This document shows, in pieces, positions 1-8,107 of a stretch of DNA of 64,000 bases. Position 1 is the first letter of the stretch; each line of letters starts with the position of its first letter. The position numbers were made by a program, and so were the translations under genes. The stretch is from assembly GCF_021653975.1 (NCBI RefSeq), contig NZ_JAJKFK010000003.1:620001-684000 (forward strand), written 5' to 3'. This stretch comes from Amycolatopsis sp. GM8 (GTDB taxonomy: Bacteria > Actinomycetota > Actinomycetes > Mycobacteriales > Pseudonocardiaceae). The notes under the pieces were generated by a model, which ran no database searches, was not told the DNA's origin, and saw only the letters and a list, made by a program, of their open reading frames with translations.

Positions 1-330
1 CGACTCGGCGAGCACCTCGCGATAGCGCTCCTTCGGCCAGCTCGGCCGTTCTCCTTGTCCCGCATGGACGAACAGCGTCATCGCGGTGACGAGGGCGACC
101 GACGGATCGCCACGGCCGAGTTCGGCGAGCAGCCGCGCGGTGTCGCCGACTCCGGCGCCCCGGCCCCCGTAGCGCCGGTGCACCGTGCTCGTCAGGATCC
201 CGGCCGAATGCACGAGATCGATGCCCTCGAAGGGAAAGCTCCCGTCGCGGTCGTGTTCGCCGGCGCGCGCCGCGAGCTCGCGGACGATATCCGGCAAGGC
301 AGGTGCGGCAACCGTCGTCACGGGGCTCAC
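1..330 (-). CDS. Acyl-CoA dehydrogenase-family flavoprotein, N-terminal part (cut by window edge)
   Basis: Reading the reverse strand from a GTG at 330 gives 110 open codons that run off the left edge, so only the N-terminal alpha-helical domain is visible. The segment with 'RRYGGRGAG' followed by a helix ending 'ELGRGDPSVALV' is the usual N-domain signature of acyl-CoA dehydrogenase folds. The gene is divergent from an SsuD-like monooxygenase and near an SsuCAB importer. Relatives in such settings (SfnB/DszC type) are FMNH2-dependent enzymes of organosulfur use rather than fatty acid oxidation, and that role is inferred from context. A normal acyl-CoA dehydrogenase cannot be ruled out because the active-site half is missing. 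Confidence 0.75.
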   Translation of the reverse strand, partial: MSPVTTVAAPALPDIVRELAARAGEHDRDGSFPFEGIDLVHSAGILTSTVHRRYGGRGAGVGDTARLLAELGRGDPSVALVTAMTLFVHAGQGERPSWPKERYREVLAES

Positions 331-464
331 CGTAGGGCGGGCGCGGCTCGTTGCCCAGCCCGTCCACGGAATGGACACCTCGGGGTGCCTGTATTGACAA
401 GCCCTGCCACAGCACCGTTTTCTGGCTTCGTTCGTGCTCCGTCCGCAGCAGAGGGGAAGACGCC
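331..464. promoter_or_regulatory. Divergent intergenic region with candidate promoter
   Basis: This 134-bp gap separates two divergent genes and must hold both promoters. A TTGACA hexamer sits at 394-399 on the plus strand, but no good -10 hexamer follows at 16-18 bp. The plus-strand gene has a clear ribosome binding site (GAGGGGAA) at 451-458. Nothing else stands out. Confidence 0.35.
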
Positions 465-1562
465 ATGGCGGTCGAGTTCATCGGCATGATCGGCACGCGC
501 GACACCAGTGAGACCCGGCCGGCTCGCGGTCCGGTCATCGATCCCGGGTACGTCCGGCGGTTCGCCCGGGCCCACGAGGACGCCGGGTTCGACCGGGTCC
601 TCATCGGCTACGGCGCCGGCTGGCCGGAGGGGCAGCAGGTGGCCGCGTTCACCGCGGCGAACACCGAACGGCTCGGCCTGCTGATCGCGCACCGCCCCGG
701 CTTCGTCGCTCCCACGCTCGCCGCGCGCGCTTTCGCCACACTCGACCACTTCAGCGGCGGCCGGGTCGCGGTGCACATCATCACCGGGGGCAGCGACACC
801 GAGCAGGCGCGCGACGGGGACTACCTCGGTAAGGACGAACGCTACGAGCGCACCGACGAGTACCTCGACGTGGTCAAGTCGGCATGGTCGGCCGAAGAGC
901 CGTTCTCGCACCGGGGCCGGCACTACAAAGTGGACGGTTACGTCGGTCAGGTGCGGCCGCTGCAGCCCCGGATCCCGGTCTACTTCGGAGGGTCGTCGGC
1001 GGCGGCGTACCGGGTGGGCGGGAAGCACGCCGACGTGTTCGCGCTGTGGGGAGAGCCACTGGCCGGGACAGCCGAGCAGATCGCGTCGGTGACCGCGTCG
1101 GCTGCCGCGGCCGGGCGCGAGAATCCGCCGCGGATCAGCGTCTCGTTCCGGCCGATTCTCGGTGCCACCGAAGAGCTCGCCTGGGAACGCGCACACCGGA
1201 TCCTCGACAAGATCACCTCGACGGGCTCGGCGAAGATCGCCCGCGAATGGCGGGACGGCGGGCCGCCGCAGAATGCAGGCAGCCGGCGCCTGCTGGCCGC
1301 GGCCGCGAACGGCGAGCTGCACGACCGTGCACTGTGGACACCGCTGGCCGCGGCGACTGGTGCCGCCGGAAACTCCACGGCGCTCGTCGGTACGCCGGAA
1401 ACCGTCGCGAAGGCGCTCCTGGACTACGTCGACATCGGCGTGACCACCCTGCTCATCCGCGGCTACGACCCGCTGGACGACGCGATCGACTACGGCCGCC
1501 AGCTGCTGCCACTGGTGCGCGCCGGGCTGGCGAGCCGGCAGCGCGAACCGGCCGGCGTCTGA
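465..1562 (+). CDS. LLM-class flavin-dependent monooxygenase, SsuD-like
   Basis: A 365-residue TIM-barrel luciferase-like monooxygenase. The N-terminal 'EFIGMIGTRD' strand, the 'FDRVLIGYG' segment, and 'GGRVAVHIITGGSDTEQARDGD' split around residues 100-120 are typical of the alkanesulfonate monooxygenase (SsuD) group, which uses FMNH2 and oxygen to release sulfite from organosulfonates. ATG 465 is chosen over an upstream in-frame ATG because GAGGGGAA lies 7 bp before it and the protein then starts where SsuD proteins do. An Rrf2 regulator, cupin and SsuCAB transporter follow on the same strand, so a sulfonate or sulfone substrate is likely. The exact substrate cannot be read from sequence. 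Confidence 0.85.
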   Translation: MAVEFIGMIGTRDTSETRPARGPVIDPGYVRRFARAHEDAGFDRVLIGYGAGWPEGQQVAAFTAANTERLGLLIAHRPGFVAPTLAARAFATLDHFSGGRVAVHIITGGSDTEQARDGDYLGKDERYERTDEYLDVVKSAWSAEEPFSHRGRHYKVDGYVGQVRPLQPRIPVYFGGSSAAAYRVGGKHADVFALWGEPLAGTAEQIASVTASAAAAGRENPPRISVSFRPILGATEELAWERAHRILDKITSTGSAKIAREWRDGGPPQNAGSRRLLAAAANGELHDRALWTPLAAATGAAGNSTALVGTPETVAKALLDYVDIGVTTLLIRGYDPLDDAIDYGRQLLPLVRAGLASRQREPAGV

Positions 1563-1584
1563 GCCGTGGCGCACAATGGGGACC

Positions 1585-2040
1585 ATGCGCATCTCGGCGA
1601 AGGCGGACTACGCGATCAGGGTGCTGCTCGAACTCGCCGCGGACACGACGAGACCGACGACCTGCGAGGCGATGGCTGTGCGCCAGGACATCCCGCCCCG
1701 GTTCCTCAAGGCCGTGGTCGGCGACCTGCGCCGGGCCGGTCTCGTGCGCAGCCAGCGCGGGTGCGACGGCGGCTACTGGCTGGCCCGGGACGCGAACACC
1801 ATCACGGTGCGGGACGCGGTGGTCGCGGTCGACGGCGACCTGCTCTCGATCCGCGGCGAGCCGCGGGCCGGGCTGAGCTACCACGGCACCGCGCGGTCCC
1901 TCACCCCGTTCTGGGCGGACCTCGAAGCCCAGCTCGACCGGATGCTCGACGCCACCACGATCGCCCACCTGCTCACCCGAGAAGGAGTCACTCATGACCG
2001 ACCAATGGCATCAGCCGCTGCGCCACATCAAAGGCGGTGA
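1585..2040 (+). CDS. Rrf2-family transcriptional regulator
   Basis: A 151-residue winged-helix protein starting 'MRISAKADYAIRVL', the canonical Rrf2 start, so ATG 1585 is preferred to ATG 1576. The recognition helix region 'DIPPRFLKAVVGDLRRAGLV' and wing 'SQRGCDGGYWLA' are clear. It lacks the three spaced cysteines that hold an Fe-S cluster in IscR/NsrR, so it is more like the CymR-type members that sense sulfur metabolism. That assignment is inferred from the sulfur context. Its last 47 bases overlap the next gene in another frame, an unusually long overlap. The tail after about residue 130 has no family match that I recognise. Confidence 0.85.
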   Translation: MRISAKADYAIRVLLELAADTTRPTTCEAMAVRQDIPPRFLKAVVGDLRRAGLVRSQRGCDGGYWLARDANTITVRDAVVAVDGDLLSIRGEPRAGLSYHGTARSLTPFWADLEAQLDRMLDATTIAHLLTREGVTHDRPMASAAAPHQRR

Positions 2041-2419
2041 GCTGACCGGAGACACCATGCAGACCAGCGGAATGCGGCGGCTGGAGGCAATCTCCGGTAA
2101 GACCGTCGGTTCGGAGAAGGTGTGGATGGGCGAGACCCACGTCGGCCCCGCTACCAACTCCGGCGACCACCACCATGGCGAGGCGGAAACCGCGATCTAC
2201 ATCAAATCCGGGCATCCGGCGTTCGTCTTCGCCGACGGGGACAAGGAAATCCGGCTGGAGACCGGGCCGGGCGACTACATCTTCGTCCCGCCGTACGTGC
2301 CACACCGCGAAGAGAACCCCGGCGAGGAGGACGCGGTGATCATCATCGCCCGCAGCAGCCAGGAGGGCATCGTGGTGAACCTGCCGAGCCTCTGGGCACC
2401 GGTGTCCGAAGAGGACTGA
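1994..2419 (+). CDS. Small cupin-domain protein
   Basis: A 141-residue single-domain cupin. Motif 1 is seen as 'GDHHHGEAETAIYI' (about residues 56-69) with clustered His and Glu metal ligands. Motif 2 is 'GDYIFVPPYVPHREEN' (about residues 95-110) with the fourth His. It is translationally coupled to the preceding Rrf2 gene and ends 3 bp before a DsbA-like gene. It may bind a metal and act on, or sense, a small substrate of the sulfur pathway, but no reaction can be assigned. Confidence 0.8.
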   Translation: MTDQWHQPLRHIKGGELTGDTMQTSGMRRLEAISGKTVGSEKVWMGETHVGPATNSGDHHHGEAETAIYIKSGHPAFVFADGDKEIRLETGPGDYIFVPPYVPHREENPGEEDAVIIIARSSQEGIVVNLPSLWAPVSEED

Positions 2420-2422
2420 GGA

Positions 2423-3283
2423 GTGCTCGAGGTCGTCGAGTACACCGATCCGGCCTGCCCGTGGGCCTGGGGTTCGGAGCCGAAGTTCCGCCGGCTCCGG
2501 CTGGCGACCGCGCCGCTCGGCGTCCGCTGGCGGCGGGTGTTCGGCATCCTGTTCGACACCGGCGACGACCCGCCGCCCGATCCGGACGCCGAAGCCGCGT
2601 GGTACGCCGACTTCGTCGCGGGGATCAGCGCCCACACGGGTGCGCCGCACGCGGCGAAGCTGGCCTGGCTGACCCGCACGAGCTGGCCCGCGTCGATGGC
2701 CGCGAAAGCCGCTGAGGCACAAGGAGAACAGGTCGCCGACCGGGTACTGCGACGGCTCCGGGAGACGACGTTCGTCGCCGGCCGGCCGGCGGACAGTGTC
2801 CACAGTGTACTGACCGCCGTACGTACCGTTCCCGGGCTCGACGTGGACCGGCTCGCCCGGGACCTACCCGAGCGGGAGGAAGCGGTCCGCCGGGACTGGG
2901 CGGAAACCCGTGAGCCCTGTGCGGAAGTACGGCGGCTCGACCGGCCGGGACCGCACAGTGGCCGGGCCAAGGAGGTCAGCGGCCACCTCCGTTATGCCTT
3001 GCCCACCCTCATTTTCCGGGGCGACCGCGGCCGCCGGGTCGTCCCCGGCTGGCGGCCGCTCACGGAGTACCTCACCGCGATCGAAGAGGTCACCGGCGAG
3101 ACGCCACGGGAAGTGCGGCTCACCGCCGAAGAGGCATTGCACCGCTTCGGCAGTCTGACCGGGCCGGAACTCGAACTGCTCACCGGCGACCGGAAACCGC
3201 CCAGCCAGGCCGTTTCCGTGCCGGCCAATAACGGTCCACTGTGGATCGATCCCGACTCCTGGGATGTCTCGTACGACGATTGA
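2423..3283 (+). CDS. DsbA/FrnE-like thioredoxin-fold protein
   Basis: A 286-residue protein with the N-terminal 'EYTDPACPWAW' motif of DsbA-family 2-hydroxychromene isomerase/FrnE-like proteins and a helical insertion. The classic CxxC is reduced to a single cysteine (CPWA, Cys12), so simple disulfide exchange is unlikely. Glutathione- or mycothiol-type conjugate chemistry is possible. The 'LPTLIF' cis-proline loop is at about residues 193-198. It starts with GTG 3 bp after the cupin stop, so the two are co-transcribed. There is no signal peptide, so the protein is cytoplasmic. Confidence 0.75.
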   Translation: MLEVVEYTDPACPWAWGSEPKFRRLRLATAPLGVRWRRVFGILFDTGDDPPPDPDAEAAWYADFVAGISAHTGAPHAAKLAWLTRTSWPASMAAKAAEAQGEQVADRVLRRLRETTFVAGRPADSVHSVLTAVRTVPGLDVDRLARDLPEREEAVRRDWAETREPCAEVRRLDRPGPHSGRAKEVSGHLRYALPTLIFRGDRGRRVVPGWRPLTEYLTAIEEVTGETPREVRLTAEEALHRFGSLTGPELELLTGDRKPPSQAVSVPANNGPLWIDPDSWDVSYDD

Positions 3284-3315
3284 CACCCGCGCGCGCCACC
3301 CAAAACAATGGGCAC

Positions 3316-4107
3316 ATGACGGTGACCAACAGGGTCCGGCGCTTTCCGCACCGGACCGTCTCGTGGCTCACGCCGGTCGCCGTGCTGGTGATCTGGGAGC
3401 TGGCCGCCCGGCTGGGCCTGCTGTCGCAACAAGTCCTGCCCGCGCCGACCATCGTCCTCGCGAAGGCCGGTGAGCTGATCGCCGACGGGCAACTGCCGGA
3501 GAACCTCTTGGCGAGCCTGCAACGCGCGGCGACCGGTTTCCTGATCGGCGCGGCGACCGGGCTCGGGCTCGGCCTGCTCGTGGGGCTTTCCCGGATCGCC
3601 GAATCGTTCCTGGACCGCGGTATCCAGATGGTCCGGGCGGTCCCGTTCCTCGCGATCCTGCCGCTGGTGATCGTCTGGTTCGGCATCGGCGAGGCCGGCA
3701 AGATCTTCCTCATCGCGCTCGGCACGGCGGTCCCGCTGTATCTCAACACCGTGCTCGGCATCCGCCAGATCGACGCGAAACTCCTGGAAATGACCGAAGT
3801 GGTGGGTTTGAACCGGGCCGGGCAGGTCCGCTGGGTGGTGCTGCCCGGTGCGCTGCCGTCGATCCTCGGCGGGCTCCGGCTCTCCCTCACCGCGGCCTGG
3901 CTCGCGCTCGTGATCGCCGAGACGATCGGCGCCGACGCCGGGCTGGGTTTCATGGCCACCAACGCACGCGAATTCCTGCAGGCCGATGTGATCGTGCTGG
4001 TGGTGATCATCTACGCCGCGATCGGCATCGTGTGCGACCTGATCACCCGGCTGCTCGAACGCCGGCTGCTGCGCTGGCACCCCACCTACGCGAAACTGCA
4101 TGCCTGA
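3316..4107 (+). CDS. ssuC: ABC transporter permease, SsuC type
   Basis: A 263-residue inner-membrane permease with about six hydrophobic helices and the BPD_transp_1 'EAA' loop near 'LLEMTEVVGLNRAGQVRWVV' (about residues 158-177). This loop contacts the ATPase. ATG 3316 is chosen over an upstream in-frame ATG because the extra 25 residues would overlap the previous gene and lack hydrophobic character. It is followed 9 bp later by a binding protein and then an ATPase, the standard SsuC-A-B set for sulfonate/nitrate/taurine-type uptake. A TTGACA at 3280-3285 could be a -35 box for this operon. Confidence 0.88.
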   Translation: MTVTNRVRRFPHRTVSWLTPVAVLVIWELAARLGLLSQQVLPAPTIVLAKAGELIADGQLPENLLASLQRAATGFLIGAATGLGLGLLVGLSRIAESFLDRGIQMVRAVPFLAILPLVIVWFGIGEAGKIFLIALGTAVPLYLNTVLGIRQIDAKLLEMTEVVGLNRAGQVRWVVLPGALPSILGGLRLSLTAAWLALVIAETIGADAGLGFMATNAREFLQADVIVLVVIIYAAIGIVCDLITRLLERRLLRWHPTYAKLHA

Positions 4108-4116
4108 GGAGCCCCG

Positions 4117-5085
4117 ATGTCCTTGTCCCGCAGAGCTTTCCTGTCCGCGGCCGGTGTCGCCGGACTGTCCACTTTGGCCGCCTGCGCCAGCACCAACGCC
4201 GCCGGCGGCGGCACCCCCGGCAAGGTGCGGCTGACCTACGGCAACATCTCGGTGCCGAAAAGCCGTGGTGTGCTGGAGAAAACGCTCAAGGACCAGGGCA
4301 TCGCCGTCGAATGGGTCGGGCCGTTCCCGAACCACGCGCCGAGCATGCAGGCCGTCGTCGGGGGCAGCGCCGACTTCAGTTTCGGCGGCAGCACGACTCC
4401 GGCGGACCAGGCGATCCTGTCCGGCGCGGACCTCGTCTACGTCGCCTGGGCCACCACCTCCCCGCGGACCACGGCGATCGTCGCGCGACCGGGCAGCGGG
4501 ATCGCCCACGTGAGCGACCTGGCCGGCAAGACCGTCGCGGTCAACAAGGCCGGACTGGGCGAGTTCCTGCTCGTGGCCGCGTTGGAGAAGTACCAGGTGC
4601 CCAAGGACAAGGTGAAGATCGTCTACCTGAACCCGCCCGAGGCGTCCGCGGCGTTCGGCGGCGGGCAGATCGACGCCTGGGCGATCTGGCAGGGCTTCCG
4701 TGAAATCGCCGAGGTTCAGTACGGTGCCACGCCGATCTTCGTCGAAGGCGACGAGCTGGACTTCCAGATCGACTTCACCAGCTACCTCGTCCGGCGGGAC
4801 TACGCGGAACGCAACGCCGACACGATCCGCGCGGTGATCAAGGCGTTCACCGCGGACTACGACTGGCAGAACCAGCACTACGCCGAGTCATTGCAGATCG
4901 GCAACGCGGTGTCGAACTACCCGAAGGCGGTGATCGACAAGATGGCCGCGAAGAATGTCCAGACCACGCTGGCGCCGATGAACGACGACGGGATCGCGCA
5001 GCTGCAACGCGGCGCGGACTGGCTGAGCGAGCGGAAGATCCTCAGCGGCAAGATCGACATCGCCGAGCACTCGGTGAAGCTGTGA
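4117..5085 (+). CDS. ssuA: Sulfonate-type ABC transporter binding lipoprotein
   Basis: A 322-residue periplasm-side (extracytoplasmic) binding protein. The N-terminus has a Tat-like 'SRRAFLSAAG' followed by a lipobox 'LAAC' with Cys23 as the lipidated residue. The fold is of the NMT1/SsuA type, with 'PNHAPSMQAVVGGSADF' and 'LAGKTVAVNKAG' typical of SsuA/TauA. It lies between permease and ATPase genes and overlaps the ATPase gene by 4 bp. The substrate is probably an alkanesulfonate or related organosulfur compound, inferred from the monooxygenase upstream. Confidence 0.87.
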   Translation: MSLSRRAFLSAAGVAGLSTLAACASTNAAGGGTPGKVRLTYGNISVPKSRGVLEKTLKDQGIAVEWVGPFPNHAPSMQAVVGGSADFSFGGSTTPADQAILSGADLVYVAWATTSPRTTAIVARPGSGIAHVSDLAGKTVAVNKAGLGEFLLVAALEKYQVPKDKVKIVYLNPPEASAAFGGGQIDAWAIWQGFREIAEVQYGATPIFVEGDELDFQIDFTSYLVRRDYAERNADTIRAVIKAFTADYDWQNQHYAESLQIGNAVSNYPKAVIDKMAAKNVQTTLAPMNDDGIAQLQRGADWLSERKILSGKIDIAEHSVKL

Positions 5086-5786
5086 GTACCGTCGAGGTCC
5101 GCGGGCTCGTGCGGCGGTTCGGTGAGCGGACCGTCCTCAATGGACTAGACCTGAACATCGCCGAAGGCGAGTTCGTCGCGCTGATCGGGCAGAGCGGGTG
5201 CGGCAAGACGACGCTGCTCCGCCTGCTCGCCGGGCTCGACCGGCCCGACGACGGACGTCTCGCTGCGCCGGACGCGAAGATGGTGGTGTTCCAGGAACAC
5301 CGGCTGCTGCCTTGGCGGCGCGTCTGGCGCAACGTCGCGGTCGGCCTGGGCGGCGACTCCCGCGCGGCCGCCCTGCGCGCGCTCGCGGAGGTCGGCCTCG
5401 ACGGGCACGCCGAAGCCTGGCCCGCGACGCTGTCCGGCGGTGAGGCACAACGGGTCGCGCTCGCGCGCGCACTCGTCCGTGAGCCGCGGCTGCTGCTGCT
5501 CGACGAACCGTTCGCCGCGCTCGACGCGCTCACCCGGATCAAGATGCACGCCCTGGTGCGGGATCTGGTCACCCGGCACCGGCCCGCGGTCCTGCTGGTC
5601 ACGCACGATGTCGACGAGGCCATCCTCCTCGCCGACCGCGTGGTGGCCATGCGCGACGGGCAACTCGCGGCGGAACACCGGATCGCCTTCGACGGCCCCC
5701 GGGACCGCAAGGCACCGGAGTTCCCGCTCCTGCGCGAAACCCTGCTGGCCGAACTGGGAGTCATCGACGAACTGGCGCGAACGTAG
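5082..5786 (+). CDS. ssuB: ABC transporter ATPase, SsuB type
   Basis: A 234-residue ATPase with Walker A 'GQSGCGKTT' (residues 36-44), signature 'LSGGEAQRVALARAL', Walker B 'LLLLDEPFAALDAL' and H-loop 'VLLVTHDVDEA'. The Q-loop is 'VFQEHRLLPWRRV', characteristic of the SsuB/TauB group. GTG 5082 overlaps the ssuA stop. It powers the SsuC permease. It ends 14 bp before a convergent molybdoenzyme gene, with no strong hairpin between them. Confidence 0.9.
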   Translation: MSTVEVRGLVRRFGERTVLNGLDLNIAEGEFVALIGQSGCGKTTLLRLLAGLDRPDDGRLAAPDAKMVVFQEHRLLPWRRVWRNVAVGLGGDSRAAALRALAEVGLDGHAEAWPATLSGGEAQRVALARALVREPRLLLLDEPFAALDALTRIKMHALVRDLVTRHRPAVLLVTHDVDEAILLADRVVAMRDGQLAAEHRIAFDGPRDRKAPEFPLLRETLLAELGVIDELART

Positions 5787-5800
5787 AACTCGCACGGGGA

Positions 5801-8107
5801 TCAGGTGTGGATCAGGGACCGGACAATGGTGCTGTCGTGCTCGGCGGCGGCGCGTTCGGCTTCGGTGACCGGTTCCAGGCGGACGGGGACGTCCTTGTGG
5901 TGCGGAGTACCGGCGATCGGGTCACGATCGTGGGCGTCGGTGATCAGGTTGATCCGCGGGCCGTGCACCACGCGACCGCCGTGACCGTCTGGAATGGACA
6001 TACCGAAACCGTGTGGCAGGGCCAGTTGCCCGGCACGAAGGCTGTCGTCGGCCTCGGCCCGGACCACGATCCGGCCCGTCCTGGACACGACCGCGACCCA
6101 GTCCCCCGCCTCGGCGCCGGCAGCGGCCAGGTCTTCCGGCCTCGCCCGCAACGCGCCCTCGGGATCGGTCTTGCGCCACGCGGGCGCGCGCAGGATCTGG
6201 TTCGCGTTGTGGCTCCGGCGCTGGCCGTTGACGAGCGACAGCGGGAAGTCCACGGCGGGACGGTCCGCGGCTGGATCGAGCCGCCGCAGCCAGTCCAGCA
6301 GCTCCGGCACGGCGAGCCGTACTCGCCCGACCCGCATCAGGTCCCACACCTCGTCGTACTCGTGTTCGGAGAACAGGATCCCGCCGGGGGCGGCGAGAAC
6401 CCGGTCGAAGAGCTCCTCGCCCAGCGCCGGGCCGGACACCGAAGTGCCGAGCGCCCGCTGGACCGGCCCGGGCATCCGCTTCGCCGTCCGGTGGCACCCC
6501 GCCCACAGCACCGCGGCCGACGCGGCTCCGCCGGGCAGCGTCGGCCCCAGCGTCCGGTACAGCAGCACAGGTGCGATCGCGGCGAAACCCGGTACCGCGG
6601 CGGCGTGTGCGAGCAGGCTGGGCCGGTCGGTCCGGGCGACCTCGGTGAGCGTGTCGAGCGCCGCCTGGTCCGGCAGCGCGCCGAGCTTTTCGAACAACCG
6701 GGCGTAGATCTCGGCCTCGACCAGCGTGCCCGGCAACGGGTCGAACAGCGGCGGCCGCAGGTGGAAGTAGTTCTTCGGCCAGTCCAGCGTGAAGAAGGTC
6801 CATTCCCACTTCTCGTGCTGCGAAGCCGCGGGCAGCACGTAGTCCGCGAGGGCCGCCGTCTCGGTGTAGGCGACGTCGACGACAACCGACAGTTCGCATG
6901 CCATCAGCGCTCGCTCCACCGCCGCCGTGTCCGCCGCGGTGTTGGCCGGGTTCGAGGAATCCACCCACAGTGCGCGGATACGGTTCGGATGGCCGGCCAG
7001 CACCTCCTCGGCGAGCGTGTTCAGCGGAAGGTAGCCGGCGATGTACTCGTACCCGCTGATCTCCGACCGCTCCCCCGACGACTCGCCCCACAGCGGCATG
7101 AACCACGAGTGCAGCGCGTTGGTGCCCGGCCGTCCGAAGTGGCCGGTGACGAGGTAGAGAAGCTTTTCCAGGTAGCTGTTCAGGGTCGAGTTGCGGCCCT
7201 GCTGGATGCCCAGCTCGACGCGGACCGACATCGCGCGTGCGGCGAGGATCAGGTCCACCGCGCGTTCCACGTCGGCACGCTCGACCTCGGCGTGCGCGAT
7301 CCAGTCGTCCACCGGGATCGCTCGCAGCGCCGCCAAAACCTCGGTGGACCCCGCGGTGTGCTCGGCGAGGAACCGTTCGTCCTGCCCGTTCCGTGCGACG
7401 ATCAGCGCCAGGATCGCGCCGAGCAGATAGGCGTCCGTGCCGGGGCGCAGCGGTAGGTGCACGTCGGCCGCGGCGGCGGTCTCCGTGTGCCGCGGGTCGA
7501 TCACGATCATCGTACGGTCCGGGTCGTTCTTGATCGTGTTCACGACGTTGCGGGCGCGGGTGAAGCCGTGCGCGAGCCACGGGTTGCAGCCGATCACCAC
7601 GAGCAGGTCGCATTCTTCGATATCCTCGGCGGTGTGGCAGGTCTGGCCGCCGAAAAGCTTGCCGTTGACCCAGAAATCACCGGTCTTCTCCTGCGACAGC
7701 GCGCCGAAGTAACGCGTGCCGCCCATCCACCGCAGCAGCGCCTGCCCGTAACCGCCGCCGGAATGGTTGCCCTGACCGCCGCCACCGACGTAGGCGAACG
7801 AGCTGGGTCGCTCCCGCACCCGGTCGGCGTCCCGGATCTCGAGCAGCTTCGCGGCGATCTCGCCGAGTGCGGTGTCCCAGTCCACCGGTTCGTGCGTGCC
7901 GTCCGGCCGGCGCCGTAGCGGGGTGGTGAGCCGATCGCCGTCCTTGCCGTACCAGGTGAGCTGCTGTGCCTTCTGGCACAGGTAACCGCCGCTGCGCGGA
8001 TGTTCCTTGTCACCACGGATCTTGACGATGGCGCGGCCCTCGGTCCGCACCTGCAGTCCACAGTTGACATAGCAGAGGCTGCACGCCGTCTTGTGCCAGT
8101 CCGTCAC
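5801..8107 (-). CDS. Molybdopterin-dependent oxidoreductase, FdhF/BisC-like
   Basis: A 768-residue molybdoenzyme. The N-terminal 4Fe-4S site has Cys9, Cys12, Cys16 and Cys44, followed by the conserved Lys46 after the fourth Cys. The likely Mo ligand is Cys157 in 'GGQTCHTAED', a Cys-His pair like that of cysteine-type formate dehydrogenases. A C-terminal molydop_binding barrel ends the protein ('RSHNANQILRAP'). There is no Tat signal, so it is cytoplasmic. GTG 8107 overlaps the upstream oxidoreductase stop by 4 bp, so the two are coupled. The substrate is unknown, since formate dehydrogenase, nitrate reductase and oxo-transfer enzymes share this layout. The long apparent ORF extending to 9121 is an artefact of an open shadow frame. 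Confidence 0.85.
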   Translation of the reverse strand: MTDWHKTACSLCYVNCGLQVRTEGRAIVKIRGDKEHPRSGGYLCQKAQQLTWYGKDGDRLTTPLRRRPDGTHEPVDWDTALGEIAAKLLEIRDADRVRERPSSFAYVGGGGQGNHSGGGYGQALLRWMGGTRYFGALSQEKTGDFWVNGKLFGGQTCHTAEDIEECDLLVVIGCNPWLAHGFTRARNVVNTIKNDPDRTMIVIDPRHTETAAAADVHLPLRPGTDAYLLGAILALIVARNGQDERFLAEHTAGSTEVLAALRAIPVDDWIAHAEVERADVERAVDLILAARAMSVRVELGIQQGRNSTLNSYLEKLLYLVTGHFGRPGTNALHSWFMPLWGESSGERSEISGYEYIAGYLPLNTLAEEVLAGHPNRIRALWVDSSNPANTAADTAAVERALMACELSVVVDVAYTETAALADYVLPAASQHEKWEWTFFTLDWPKNYFHLRPPLFDPLPGTLVEAEIYARLFEKLGALPDQAALDTLTEVARTDRPSLLAHAAAVPGFAAIAPVLLYRTLGPTLPGGAASAAVLWAGCHRTAKRMPGPVQRALGTSVSGPALGEELFDRVLAAPGGILFSEHEYDEVWDLMRVGRVRLAVPELLDWLRRLDPAADRPAVDFPLSLVNGQRRSHNANQILRAPAWRKTDPEGALRARPEDLAAAGAEAGDWVAVVSRTGRIVVRAEADDSLRAGQLALPHGFGMSIPDGHGGRVVHGPRINLITDAHDRDPIAGTPHHKDVPVRLEPVTEAERAAAEHDSTIVRSLIHT

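Noticed and set aside
394-399. TTGACA as a defined promoter for the SsuD-like gene
   Set aside because: No -10 hexamer at suitable spacing; kept only as a weak note in the intergenic region.
2992-4878. A 628-residue reverse-strand reading frame opposite ssuC and ssuA
   Set aside because: Antisense shadow caused by high GC; it lacks any domain and is Arg/Gly/Asp-rich, while the plus strand encodes clear transporter proteins.
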